From GCA-2730975 sp937893275 (GTDB taxonomy: Bacteria > Verrucomicrobiota > Verrucomicrobiia > Opitutales > Seribacteraceae), in assembly GCA_963968595.1 (NCBI GenBank), contig CAXAHJ010000158.1, positions 1-5,828 of the forward strand: a DNA stretch of 5,828 nucleotides, in the 5' to 3' direction. Below, piece after piece: positions 1-5,828 of the stretch. The notes below the pieces were generated by a model. That model was not told the origin of the DNA and ran no database searches. It saw only the letters and a list, made by a program, of their open reading frames with translations. A program made the translations under genes and the position numbers. Within the stretch, counting starts at the first letter, position 1; each line of letters opens with the position of its first letter.

Positions 1-90
1 CTGAACGGAAATCGTGGAGTCCTGGGCGTGAACCCAATTGCCCGATAAGCTGAAGCAAGCAAAGACTAAGATCGTAAAAATATTTTTCAT
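1..90 (-). CDS. 5' fragment of an exported protein (truncated by window edge)
   Basis: The reading frame opens with ATG at 90-88 and stays open for 30 codons to the window edge, so only the N-terminus is visible. It starts MKNIFTILVFACFSLSG and continues NWVHA-QDSTISVQ. This is a textbook Sec signal peptide: a basic start (Lys2), a hydrophobic core (residues 4-16) and a VHA|Q cleavage site after Ala22. The preceding esterase gene stops at 96, leaving only 5 bases between stop and ATG, so translational coupling and membership of the same transcript are likely. The ribosome site is weak; only a GG lies just before the ATG. Residues after the cleavage site (Gln-Asp-Ser-Thr) do not identify a family. 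The mature function is unknown, and the gene continues beyond base 1. Confidence 0.72.
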   Translation of the reverse strand, partial: MKNIFTILVFACFSLSGNWVHAQDSTISVQ

Positions 91-95
91 CCAAT

Positions 96-1514
96 CTATT
101 TGAGCAGTTCGACCATGGCTTCACCCATTGCAGTTCCGATATCCATATAGGTTTGAGCGTTCCCATCATAATGGCTGTTGGAAGCTCCGCCCTGACTGAG
201 CGGGTGGGTGTAAACGGTGGACACGTTACCTTTGAATTCGGGGTAGTTGTCGGTCGCCCCGTCCACGGCGAGCTGGGCATCGAGGATGAGTTTGTCGTTG
301 CCGGGAAGAGCATCCTTCGGAGTTTGTCCGAGGGTTGCCACGACGAACTTGGCCTTTGGCGCCTTGAATTCCTGACGCAAGGTCTTGATCAGACGGACGA
401 GGTTTTTCTCGTACCGTACCGCATGCGCTTCGACGTAGCGATCCTTGTCGCCCTGCCACCATGCAAAGCCCTCGATCTCGTATCCCCTGCCCTTCCAATG
501 AGGAAACTCCTTGTCGAAATTGTCCAGTACTTGATGAGCGGTTCCGAAGCAGTCATCGTACTGCTTGCCGGCATACCAATTGATGGGTTTGGGCGTGGTC
601 CCTTTGTCCCAGGAGAGCGGTGACTCCTTGTATCCGGCATAGATCTTTCCGCCGTACTCGAACCTCTTGCTACCGGGAGTAAGGAAGTCCCAGGAAAGTG
701 AGCGGTTTCCCTGCGAGGTCTTAAGAAGCAGGACAGGTTCCTCGCAGTGGTTGCCGACGGCGTGACCGAAACCCAGTTCCGGACCTATTCGTCCTCCGCT
801 AACTCCCAACCATCGATTACCCACCGCAGTAACCACGCCTCTGTACCAGACGTCGTCACGAGCTGCCCATTGCCTGTTCTCATCAATCAGGTATGGATAC
901 ATTCCCTTGAACTTCACCATGGTCGAGAGAGCCCCGGGGACGTCCAGGCGGACGATCCAGCCCAAGCCATTGGCCTGCTTGGTGAAGTAAGTGATCTTGA
1001 AAGGAACCTTCTTGCCACCTTCCAGTTTGATTTCCGTGCGAATCGACTTCAGTCCGACTTCCTGCCGGTGAACGACCTTTCCGTCGACTTCCATGACGTT
1101 GTGTGTCGATCCCCCGTAACCGGGACGGAACTCGTAGATACCCGTCTCCTTTACCCGGACGGATCCACGGGTAACTTTAACACCTCCACCGGGATAGGGC
1201 GTTGGGCTCACGCCACCGAATGCCTCAAGCTTCAAGGTCTTGGTCGGTTCCATGGAGTCGTAGTCCACTTCAGGATCGTAGTCTCCCTTATATGCGGAAA
1301 CCGCTGGATCAATGAACTGGTTTCCCCAGCGACTGCTTCCCCCGTCCACCTTACCGGCACCCACCATGTTGGACTGACCGGAAAGAATGAACACCTTGAC
1401 CGGCTTGTCCGATGCTTCAGACTTCTCAGTGTGCAACAAGGCAAAAGAGAAAGTGAACAGAAAGGTCGAGCACCTCAAGAGGATAGCTTGTAATGAAGAC
1501 GAATCTTTAATCAA
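96..1514 (-). CDS. Secreted SASA-family carbohydrate esterase with inserted PA14-like module (B')
   Basis: A 472-residue SGNH-type hydrolase of the sialate O-acetylesterase-like family, which removes acetyl groups from sugars; the substrate here is unknown. A signal peptide (residues 1-34, SEA|SD cleavage) predicts export. Catalytic blocks are GQSNM at 46-50 (nucleophile Ser48), GPELGFGHAVG at 244-254, GNRSLSWD at 269-276, WWQGDKD at 352-358 and the C-terminal His448 in NSHYDGNA. Residues about 58-196 are missing from the neighbouring paralogue; about 92-195 of these look like a PA14-type beta module. The start is TTG at 1514-1512: an in-frame stop lies 39 bases upstream, no ATG precedes residue 50, and GAGGG at 1519-1523 sits 4 bases ahead. 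Two cysteines (257, 322) remain in the mature protein and could pair. It lies 51 bases after the paralogue. The fold call is strong; the substrate is not inferable. Confidence 0.93.
   Translation of the reverse strand: MIKDSSSLQAILLRCSTFLFTFSFALLHTEKSEASDKPVKVFILSGQSNMVGAGKVDGGSSRWGNQFIDPAVSAYKGDYDPEVDYDSMEPTKTLKLEAFGGVSPTPYPGGGVKVTRGSVRVKETGIYEFRPGYGGSTHNVMEVDGKVVHRQEVGLKSIRTEIKLEGGKKVPFKITYFTKQANGLGWIVRLDVPGALSTMVKFKGMYPYLIDENRQWAARDDVWYRGVVTAVGNRWLGVSGGRIGPELGFGHAVGNHCEEPVLLLKTSQGNRSLSWDFLTPGSKRFEYGGKIYAGYKESPLSWDKGTTPKPINWYAGKQYDDCFGTAHQVLDNFDKEFPHWKGRGYEIEGFAWWQGDKDRYVEAHAVRYEKNLVRLIKTLRQEFKAPKAKFVVATLGQTPKDALPGNDKLILDAQLAVDGATDNYPEFKGNVSTVYTHPLSQGGASNSHYDGNAQTYMDIGTAMGEAMVELLK
927..1244 (-). 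other. PA14-like domain insert within the B' esterase (residues about 91-196)
   Basis: Compared with the neighbouring 346-residue esterase, this protein has about 126 extra residues between the catalytic-serine block and the segment STMVKFKGMYPYLID, which aligns with EHAVKNEKLYSFMVD of the paralogue. The extra part contains a turn-strand pattern typical of PA14 domains: VKETGIYEF (residues 121-129), an EVDGKVV turn (142-148), then KLEGGKKVPFKITYFT (163-178) and GWIVRLDVPG (185-194). PA14 modules often bind glycans, so a substrate-targeting role is plausible. The domain name rests on pattern resemblance alone; a related beta-sandwich is possible. Confidence 0.6.
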
Positions 1515-1558
1515 AATTCCCTCTTCTTTTGTAAACTCGACTCCTCTTAATCAAAGTT
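1507..1558. repeat. 12-base direct repeat, copies 40 bases apart, in the B-B' gap
   Basis: On the plus strand TTAATCAAAATT (1507-1518) and TTAATCAAAGTT (1547-1558) match at 11 of 12 positions, with starts exactly 40 bases apart. One copy overlaps the TTG start codon of the downstream esterase; the other lies just after the stop codon of the upstream one. The gap is AT-rich, so chance is possible. It could be an operator pair or the footprint of a small duplication around the ribosome site. Confidence 0.35.
1519..1523 (-). promoter_or_regulatory. Shine-Dalgarno site GAGGG for the TTG-initiated esterase
   Basis: On the minus strand the sequence AAGAGGGAATT immediately precedes TTG at 1514-1512, placing GAGGG 4 bases from the start codon. 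It is the clearest ribosome site in the window and decides the TTG start, since no ATG lies between the upstream in-frame stop and the catalytic serine. Confidence 0.65.
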
Positions 1559-1565
1559 TTGCCAA

Positions 1566-2606
1566 CTACTTTTTCAACAAATCGACCATGGCCTTACCCA
1601 TGCCAAGTCCGACATTCATGTAGGTCTTGGCGTTTCCGCCATAGTGAGCGTTGGAAGAAGAACCCATGCTGATCGGATTCGTATAGACGACGGCTGCTTC
1701 CCCTTTGTGAGCATCGCCAAAGGCGAACATGCCGTCGATGATCAGCTTCTCGTTGCCGGTAGCCGAGTCCTTGTTGGTCTGACCGAGGGTGGCGACGATC
1801 ATCTTGGCCTTAGGTGCATTGAATTCCTTGCGGAGAGCCTTGAAGAGTTGGTGGAGGTTCTTTTCGTACACGGCGGAATGAGCGGCGTTGTAGCGATCCT
1901 TGTCTCCCTGCCACCAAAGAAAGCCGGCTACTTCGTACTCGGTTGCTTCCGGGTAATACTTGCTCAGGTTCTTCAGCACGTCCTGAGCCCGGGCGACGTC
2001 GCCCAAGTACTGGAGTCCTGCATGCCAAGTATGCTTGGGGGGAGCGGGTACTTCGCCCTTGGTCCAACTTGCATGACGTACTTCATCATTGTGAGCGGGG
2101 GTAACGAGAGTCATCTTCTTTCCCGTCTTCTTGTCGGTTGTCTCGACCTCGTGACGAGGACTGCCGGGGGGCAGGAGATCCCATCCTAGGCTACGGTTTC
2201 CGGTCGAACTCTTGAGGATAAGCACGGGTTCATCCAACGCATCACCGAGCTGGTGTCCGATTCCGGTCTCAATTCCGATCTTGCCGCCGGAGACGGTCAG
2301 CCAGTCGTTACGCATCTCGCGGGTTTTACCAGGACCTCCGCTGCCCATGACGTGCACGTTGCGGACGTCCTTGCGAGTCGTCCACGCCCCTGCCCCATCA
2401 ACCATGAAGGAGTACAGTTTCTCGTTTTTGACTGCGTGTTCGAGGGTGCCTTCCTTATCGCCTTTGACCCTTCCCATTTCCAGCGTGTTCGACTGGCCCA
2501 TGATAATGAAGACCTTTACCTTGCCGGGGTTGGCTGCAAGAGGCAGGGCAAGGGCCATTAACAGGCCGAGCGTGAAAATACGTGTGATTGCGCTATGGAG
2601 TTTCAT
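1566..2606 (-). CDS. Secreted SASA-family carbohydrate esterase, minimal form (B)
   Basis: A 346-residue exported esterase of the sialate O-acetylesterase-like SGNH family, predicted to cleave O-acetyl esters on sugars outside the cytoplasm. The signal peptide is MKLHSAITRIFTLGLLMALA followed by LPLAA|NP. Catalytic blocks are GQSN at 37-40 (Ser39), GIETGIGHQLG at 111-121, GNRSLGWD at 136-143, WWQGDKD at 231-237 and His321 in NAHYGGNA. It has no cysteine. Start ATG 2606-2604 is preceded by AGGAA (2616-2620), 9 bases away, a weak ribosome site. It is the closest relative of the downstream esterase, sharing long runs such as SGGKIG/SGGRIG, EPVLILK/EPVLLLK and VATLGQT, but lacks that protein's large insert. 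The residue after GQSN is Thr rather than the usual Met. It lies 61 bases after the A' gene; the substrate is unknown. Confidence 0.93.
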   Translation of the reverse strand: MKLHSAITRIFTLGLLMALALPLAANPGKVKVFIIMGQSNTLEMGRVKGDKEGTLEHAVKNEKLYSFMVDGAGAWTTRKDVRNVHVMGSGGPGKTREMRNDWLTVSGGKIGIETGIGHQLGDALDEPVLILKSSTGNRSLGWDLLPPGSPRHEVETTDKKTGKKMTLVTPAHNDEVRHASWTKGEVPAPPKHTWHAGLQYLGDVARAQDVLKNLSKYYPEATEYEVAGFLWWQGDKDRYNAAHSAVYEKNLHQLFKALRKEFNAPKAKMIVATLGQTNKDSATGNEKLIIDGMFAFGDAHKGEAAVVYTNPISMGSSSNAHYGGNAKTYMNVGLGMGKAMVDLLKK

Positions 2607-2620
2607 ATTTTTTGTTTCCT

Positions 2621-2650
2621 AGGTTGATTTGAATAGTTTTAGATCGTTCT
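2621..2650. repeat. Degenerate 10-base repeat echo ahead of the esterase genes
   Basis: Three consecutive plus-strand units, AGGTTGATTT, GAATAGTTTT and AGATCGTTCT, resemble the TGATYGTTTT units found upstream of the array (about 7, 7 and 8 of 10 positions). They occupy the gap between the A' gene and the B esterase, where an internal promoter or operator would be useful. The match was found by looking for it and the gap is T-rich, so the evidence is weak. Confidence 0.28.
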
Positions 2651-2667
2651 TATGGGTTCTATTTTGA

Positions 2668-4116
2668 TTAGTCGCCGATCTTGTCGAAATCTTCATCCTC
2701 TGCTCGGATAACCTCTTCGGCATGAGCCTCTTCAAAACCACGTATGAGTTGATCTCTTGCTTCCAGCGCTTGTCCGGCGGCGAAACCCGCAACGGTGAAT
2801 AAAGGACTGGCAAGCCCGGTAGCCAAACTGCTCTTATGAGAATGTGCGGAGTTGGAGATGGTGAGGGTGCCGTCCTTGGTATTGGTAGTGACGCTCCCTT
2901 CGCCCCAAGCGTTCTTAGGCAGGAGGAGGTTAAGGAGGCTGGTAGCCGCGAAACGATCGTCCTGTTCGTGTTCCTTGTCGTTCGCCAGTTCGTTTAACTT
3001 TTCGAAGGATTGACGGAGGCTTGAAAAAAAGGCAGGTGACGCATAGGTGAGGGAGGTGCCTTCCATGGGCAACCCCTTCATCGTCTTTTGGAATGCGGGG
3101 TCTTGTCCGAGGCCGGGCTTGGAGGCGAAGAGTTTATCGGCGAATTCCTTGCCCGAAGCAAGCACGAGCTTTCCGCTCGGAACATGGTGGGCAAGCAGGG
3201 CGGTCTCCAAACCGAGCTCACTGATTTCCTTCTTTTCTCTTTCGGAAGCGGCGGAGGCGGAAATTAAATCCAACTGCATGCCGACCCAATTTGCGTTGCG
3301 CAAAATCTTAAAGGGCGGTTTGCGTTTTCCACCTTGAGCCAACATGGGTTCGAGAACTTTGGTCAACTCGTCGGCAATCCATCCCAGCCCATCCAGAAGG
3401 ACGGCACCTTTCAACTGTGGGATTTCCAATTGATGTGGGAGCACACGGATCATCTTGGTCGGGTCGGCGTCAATGATGACGGTGAGCTTGGTGTCCAAGT
3501 CGGCCATGACTTTTTCCATGGTGAAGGTGATGGGCGGTGGCATGGGTTGCTTGAGCGTCATCCGGACCATGGCCTTGCCCTGTTCTCCCATCGCCAAGTC
3601 CGCTGCTTCCAGTACCGATTCGTACAGAGTCTTCAAGTTGAGGTCCTGCTCGATCACGAGATCGGAACCGGCGGGGGCCAATGCGACGACTTCGAACGGT
3701 TTCGATTCCCCACCCATCAAGCGTAGAAGTCCTCTGCGACCCTTCGGAGTATGAACGTAGGTCTTGTTGCGGAACCCGTCGGCAGTTGCAACGGAACTAA
3801 AGCCTAGTGCCGAAATGGCGTCCAGTCCCGTGATCTTGAGCAAGGCGGGAACGTTTACAGGGGGTACCTCGGGCTGGATCTCTCTCATTTCATCCAGAAA
3901 CGAATTGGCGTATTTACCGATGGCGGTCAGGTCACCGTCCACGCTGAGATACCCGAAGACGACGCCACCCAAGTCGACTTGCCCCGTAACGGAAGCAAAG
4001 CGATCCGCTTCCTCCGCGGGATCGGACGGGGCTTGGTCGGGAAGAGCGGGAGCTGCTCCGATCGTTCCGGACAGGGGCAAGATAACAGCTAAGAGTAATA
4101 AGGTGATTTTCATCAT
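2668..4116 (-). CDS. Large exported protein of unknown function, paralogue A'
   Basis: I do not recognise the family. With ATG at 4116-4114 the product has 482 residues; a second ATG follows immediately, and a TTG at 4149 would add 11 residues with no ribosome site. The N-terminus MKITLLLLAVILPLSGTIGA is a strong signal peptide. Numbering from the TTG: a conserved N-terminal half with TGLDAISALGFSS (107-119), TPKGRRGLLRLMGG (134-147) and APAGSDLVIEQDLNLK (158-173); then GLPMEGTSLTYASP (359-372), PKNAWGEGSVTTN (411-423) and SNSAHSHKS (432-440). An uncharged stretch at 440-462 could be a C-terminal membrane anchor, followed by an acidic tail ending in IGD. It has no cysteine. It aligns throughout with the preceding gene, roughly half identical by eye and higher at the N-terminal end, so the pair is a tandem duplication. 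The role is unknown. Confidence 0.88.
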   Translation of the reverse strand: MMKITLLLLAVILPLSGTIGAAPALPDQAPSDPAEEADRFASVTGQVDLGGVVFGYLSVDGDLTAIGKYANSFLDEMREIQPEVPPVNVPALLKITGLDAISALGFSSVATADGFRNKTYVHTPKGRRGLLRLMGGESKPFEVVALAPAGSDLVIEQDLNLKTLYESVLEAADLAMGEQGKAMVRMTLKQPMPPPITFTMEKVMADLDTKLTVIIDADPTKMIRVLPHQLEIPQLKGAVLLDGLGWIADELTKVLEPMLAQGGKRKPPFKILRNANWVGMQLDLISASAASEREKKEISELGLETALLAHHVPSGKLVLASGKEFADKLFASKPGLGQDPAFQKTMKGLPMEGTSLTYASPAFFSSLRQSFEKLNELANDKEHEQDDRFAATSLLNLLLPKNAWGEGSVTTNTKDGTLTISNSAHSHKSSLATGLASPLFTVAGFAAGQALEARDQLIRGFEEAHAEEVIRAEDEDFDKIGD

Positions 4117-4159
4117 CGGGCTTAATATTTTAGTGGTTGATTTCAGCAATGATTCGGTA

Positions 4160-5653
4160 TCAATCTCCGCGCTGAGGGATAGGTTGCTTCAAACCTGGTC
4201 TAGCGTCATTTTCGAGCTCCAGAAGTTGTTCGTGAATATGCCCCTCGTGATCATGAACTGCCTCCATCTCATTCACCATATCCATCGCCTGGACAACTGG
4301 CATGGTGGTGGCAATTCCCATAAGCAATGGACCGGCGAGACTTGATACGATGTTGGCCTTGTGTGAGTGAGCGGAATTGGAAACGGTGAGTATCCCGTCC
4401 TTGAAATTAGTGGTCACACTCCCCTCCCCTCGTACGTTTTTGGGGAGAAACAACCGAAGGAAGGTATTAGAGATAAGACCTTCGGGACCGTCTAGACCCT
4501 CTACTTCGATCGCCGATTCCAAAACCTCTCGAAGGGCGGAGAAGAGAGCGGGTGATGCGTAAGTTATGGCAGTTCCTTTCATTGGAAGACCCACCATGGT
4601 TTTCCGAAAGTCCGGATCGTCCTCCAAGTTGGGTTTCGGTATAAAGAGGTTTTCAGCGAACTCCAACCCGGATGCCAAGACTAGCTTGCCGCTCGGACGG
4701 TGATGAACCAAAACCGGGTTCGTACTTCCGAAAAGTTCCAAGATCTCGGCATCCATTACTGAGTATTGCTCGGGTTCGATCGCAAGCTGCACACCCACCC
4801 AATTAGGGTTTCGTACGATCTTGGCGGGAGGACCCTGCGTGGGGTGGGCTAGCATAGGTTCAAGAATTTTTGCCAGTTCGTCCGCCACCCATCCCAACTC
4901 GTCGATCAGTACGGCAGCCCGCATGAGGGGGGATTGCAATCCCTCGGCATCGGGATGAGTCAAACTGATTTTCTTATCGAGATCGGCGTCTATGATTACT
5001 GAGATCTGAGTATCCAAGTCAGACAACACTTTCTTCATGGTGAAGGGAATGGGAGGAGGAAGCGGTTGATTGACTGCTCCATCCATCATTGCCTTGAAAA
5101 GGGCTCCCTGCTCTCCCATGCCTGCAACAAGGGCTTCCTGAATCGATTCGTAAACCACCTTGAGATTCAAGTCCTGCTCGAAAACGAAATCCGAGCCTGC
5201 CGGGGCCAATTTGACGACGTCGAAAGGTTTCGACTTGCCTCCCATCATGCGAAGTAGCCCCCTGCGACCTTCAGGCGTGTACAGATAGCTCTTGTTGCGA
5301 AACCCGCCCTCGACACTCTTGGAACTAAATCCAACGGCGGAAATGGCGTCCAAGCCGGAAACTTTTAATATGGCGGGAACGTCGACTTGGGGAACGTCGT
5401 GCGCAAGCGGTCGCATTCCGTCCATGAAGGACTTGACGTAGGCGCCAATGGCCGAGAGATCACCGTCCACGCTGACGTAACCGTAGAGGACGCCACCTAA
5501 ATCGAGCTGCTTGGCAACGGTTTCAAAGCGGGCGGCATCGGCGACTGGATCCCCTGGAGCTTGATTGGGAAGGGTAACGCCTACGTTGGGCATCATGAAA
5601 AACGCGGGCCCAAACAGAAGCGGCAGAAGAGTGGAAAATAACGAAAAGGACAT
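4160..5653 (-). CDS. Large exported protein of unknown function, paralogue A (histidine-rich tail)
   Basis: This is the first gene of the array: 497 residues, family not recognised. ATG 5653-5651 is the only usable start, as an in-frame TAA lies 30 bases upstream with no ATG or GTG between; no ribosome site is visible. The first 31 residues are hydrophobic (MSFSLFSTLLPLLFGPAFF) and signal-like, but contain no Lys or Arg. Conserved blocks shared with the next gene are SGLDAISAVGFSS (99-111), TPEGRRGLLRMMGG (126-139), LAPAGSDFVFEQDLNLK (149-165), GLPMKGTAITYASP (355-368), PKNVRGEGSVTTN (404-416) and SNSAHSHKAN (425-434). Residues 433-457 are uncharged and may span or anchor to a membrane. The tail contains HDHEGHIHE (467-475), possibly metal-binding, absent from the paralogue. 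It has no cysteine. The gap to A' is 43 bases if A' uses its ATG. Surface or periplasmic location is inferred; function is unknown. Confidence 0.9.
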   Translation of the reverse strand: MSFSLFSTLLPLLFGPAFFMMPNVGVTLPNQAPGDPVADAARFETVAKQLDLGGVLYGYVSVDGDLSAIGAYVKSFMDGMRPLAHDVPQVDVPAILKVSGLDAISAVGFSSKSVEGGFRNKSYLYTPEGRRGLLRMMGGKSKPFDVVKLAPAGSDFVFEQDLNLKVVYESIQEALVAGMGEQGALFKAMMDGAVNQPLPPPIPFTMKKVLSDLDTQISVIIDADLDKKISLTHPDAEGLQSPLMRAAVLIDELGWVADELAKILEPMLAHPTQGPPAKIVRNPNWVGVQLAIEPEQYSVMDAEILELFGSTNPVLVHHRPSGKLVLASGLEFAENLFIPKPNLEDDPDFRKTMVGLPMKGTAITYASPALFSALREVLESAIEVEGLDGPEGLISNTFLRLFLPKNVRGEGSVTTNFKDGILTVSNSAHSHKANIVSSLAGPLLMGIATTMPVVQAMDMVNEMEAVHDHEGHIHEQLLELENDARPGLKQPIPQRGD

Positions 5654-5707
5654 AACTATTGTAGTTGAGGTTGCAGAAGATTAATATGTAGGAAGAGGAC
5701 TAAGCCG

Positions 5708-5747
5708 TGATTGCATATGATCGTTTTTGATTGTTTTTGATCGTTTT
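5708..5747. repeat. Four head-to-tail 10-base repeats with TGATYG core, likely operator
   Basis: On the plus strand the units TGATTGCATA, TGATCGTTTT, TGATTGTTTT and TGATCGTTTT follow each other without gaps. All four share TGATYG; the last three also share the TTTT tail. A 10-base period puts each core on the same face of the helix, as expected for cooperative binding of a regulator to direct repeats. The block lies 55 to 94 bases ahead of the first ATG of the array. A possible further core, TGATCT, lies at 5783-5788. The repeat is seen directly; the operator role is inference. Confidence 0.7.
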
Positions 5748-5764
5748 CGGAAATGAGGTCAAAT

Positions 5765-5791
5765 ACTATAGTTAATTGTTTGTGATCTAAA
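5765..5791 (-). promoter_or_regulatory. Weak candidate promoter for the array
   Basis: TATAGT on the minus strand (5770-5765) matches the -10 consensus at 5 of 6 positions; TTTAGA (5791-5786) is a poor -35 with a 15-base spacer. Transcription from here would begin near 5758, placing the 10-base repeats just downstream in the leader, a position suited to repression. An alternative -10, TATTAA, lies at 5686-5681 without a good -35. Neither is convincing. Confidence 0.22.
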
Positions 5792-5828
5792 TTTATAGGA
5801 ACTACTCATCTACTCCACATTAAACTAA

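Larger units (their letters stand above)
5654..5828. other. AT-rich non-coding region upstream of the array
   Basis: No start codon on either strand opens a frame of useful length here, and no RNA gene or hairpin terminator was seen. Apart from the 10-base repeats and the weak promoter candidate, the region shows only a drop in GC compared with the genes. No divergent gene begins inside the window. Confidence 0.6.

Noticed and set aside
55..90. Lipoprotein signal around Cys12 of the truncated fifth protein (LVFAC)
   Set aside because: The Cys is too close to the N-terminus, has Phe at the -2 position, and a good signal peptidase I site occurs at Ala22.
747..1493. A 248-codon plus-strand open frame opposite the B' esterase
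   Set aside because: It lies fully antisense to a gene with signal peptide and catalytic motifs, and its translation shows no domain-like pattern. It is a by-product of codon bias on the opposite strand.
1470..1514. Lipoprotein signal around Cys15 of the B' esterase (ILLRCS)
   Set aside because: The residues before Cys are Leu-Leu-Arg, which does not fit a lipobox, and a normal cleavage site (SEA|SD) follows at residue 34.
1644..2189. A 181-codon plus-strand open frame opposite the B esterase
   Set aside because: It mirrors the minus-strand esterase. A similar antisense frame (153-623) lies over the same region of the paralogue, as expected from the shared codons and not from an independent gene.
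2618..2623. CCTAGG palindrome in the gap before the B esterase
   Set aside because: A six-base palindrome alone has no support as an operator or terminator; no longer hairpin extends from it.
4117..4149. An 11-residue N-terminal extension of A' from TTG at 4149
   Set aside because: No ribosome site is well placed, and it would put KSTTKILSP ahead of an already complete signal peptide that begins at the double ATG (4116-4111).
3334..4345. Plus-strand open frames of 99 to 193 codons opposite the A pair
   Set aside because: They overlap conserved paralogous coding sequence and one spans the A-A' gene junction; they have no recognisable motif or ribosome site.
5757..5762. TTGACC on the minus strand as a -35 element
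   Set aside because: A good -35 match, but the hexamer 17 bases downstream is CAAAAA inside the repeat block, so no -10 partner exists.

Overview
The window holds a compact gene array read entirely on the minus strand. It contains four complete genes and the first 30 codons of a fifth, and every one of the five appears to encode an exported protein. Two adjacent paralogue pairs make up the complete genes, in the order A, A', B, B'. A (4160-5653) and A' (2668-4116) are large proteins of unknown function that align along nearly their whole length. B (1566-2606) and B' (96-1514) are secreted SGNH-type carbohydrate esterases of the sialate O-acetylesterase-like (SASA) family. A fifth reading frame (1-90) starts 5 bases after B' stops and runs off the window edge; it begins with a clear signal peptide. 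Gaps between genes are 5 to 61 bases and none contains a recognisable terminator, so a single transcript is the simplest reading.

The gene style suggests a marine or polysaccharide-degrading member of the Planctomycetota-Verrucomicrobiota-Lentisphaerota group, most likely a verrucomicrobium. The basis is the SASA subtype with its GNRSLxWD block, tandem secreted esterases, large exported proteins of unknown function, weak Shine-Dalgarno sequences and a TTG start. This is inference from family knowledge; no rRNA or other marker gene is present.

Region by region: 5654-5828 is a non-coding, AT-rich leader holding four head-to-tail 10-base units with a TGATYG core (5708-5747), the best candidate control element. 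The A pair follows. The second member keeps the conserved core, but its tail is acidic where the first has a histidine-rich tail. A 61-base gap (2607-2667) holds a degenerate echo of the 10-base repeat ahead of the esterases. B is a minimal SASA esterase of 346 residues. B' carries about 126 extra residues, explained by a PA14-like beta module inserted just after the catalytic-serine block.

How the genes work together is not shown directly. Two exported esterases imply removal of acetyl (or similar) groups from a polysaccharide or glycoconjugate outside the cytoplasm. The A pair may be surface or periplasmic partners, but no catalytic or binding motif was recognised in them.
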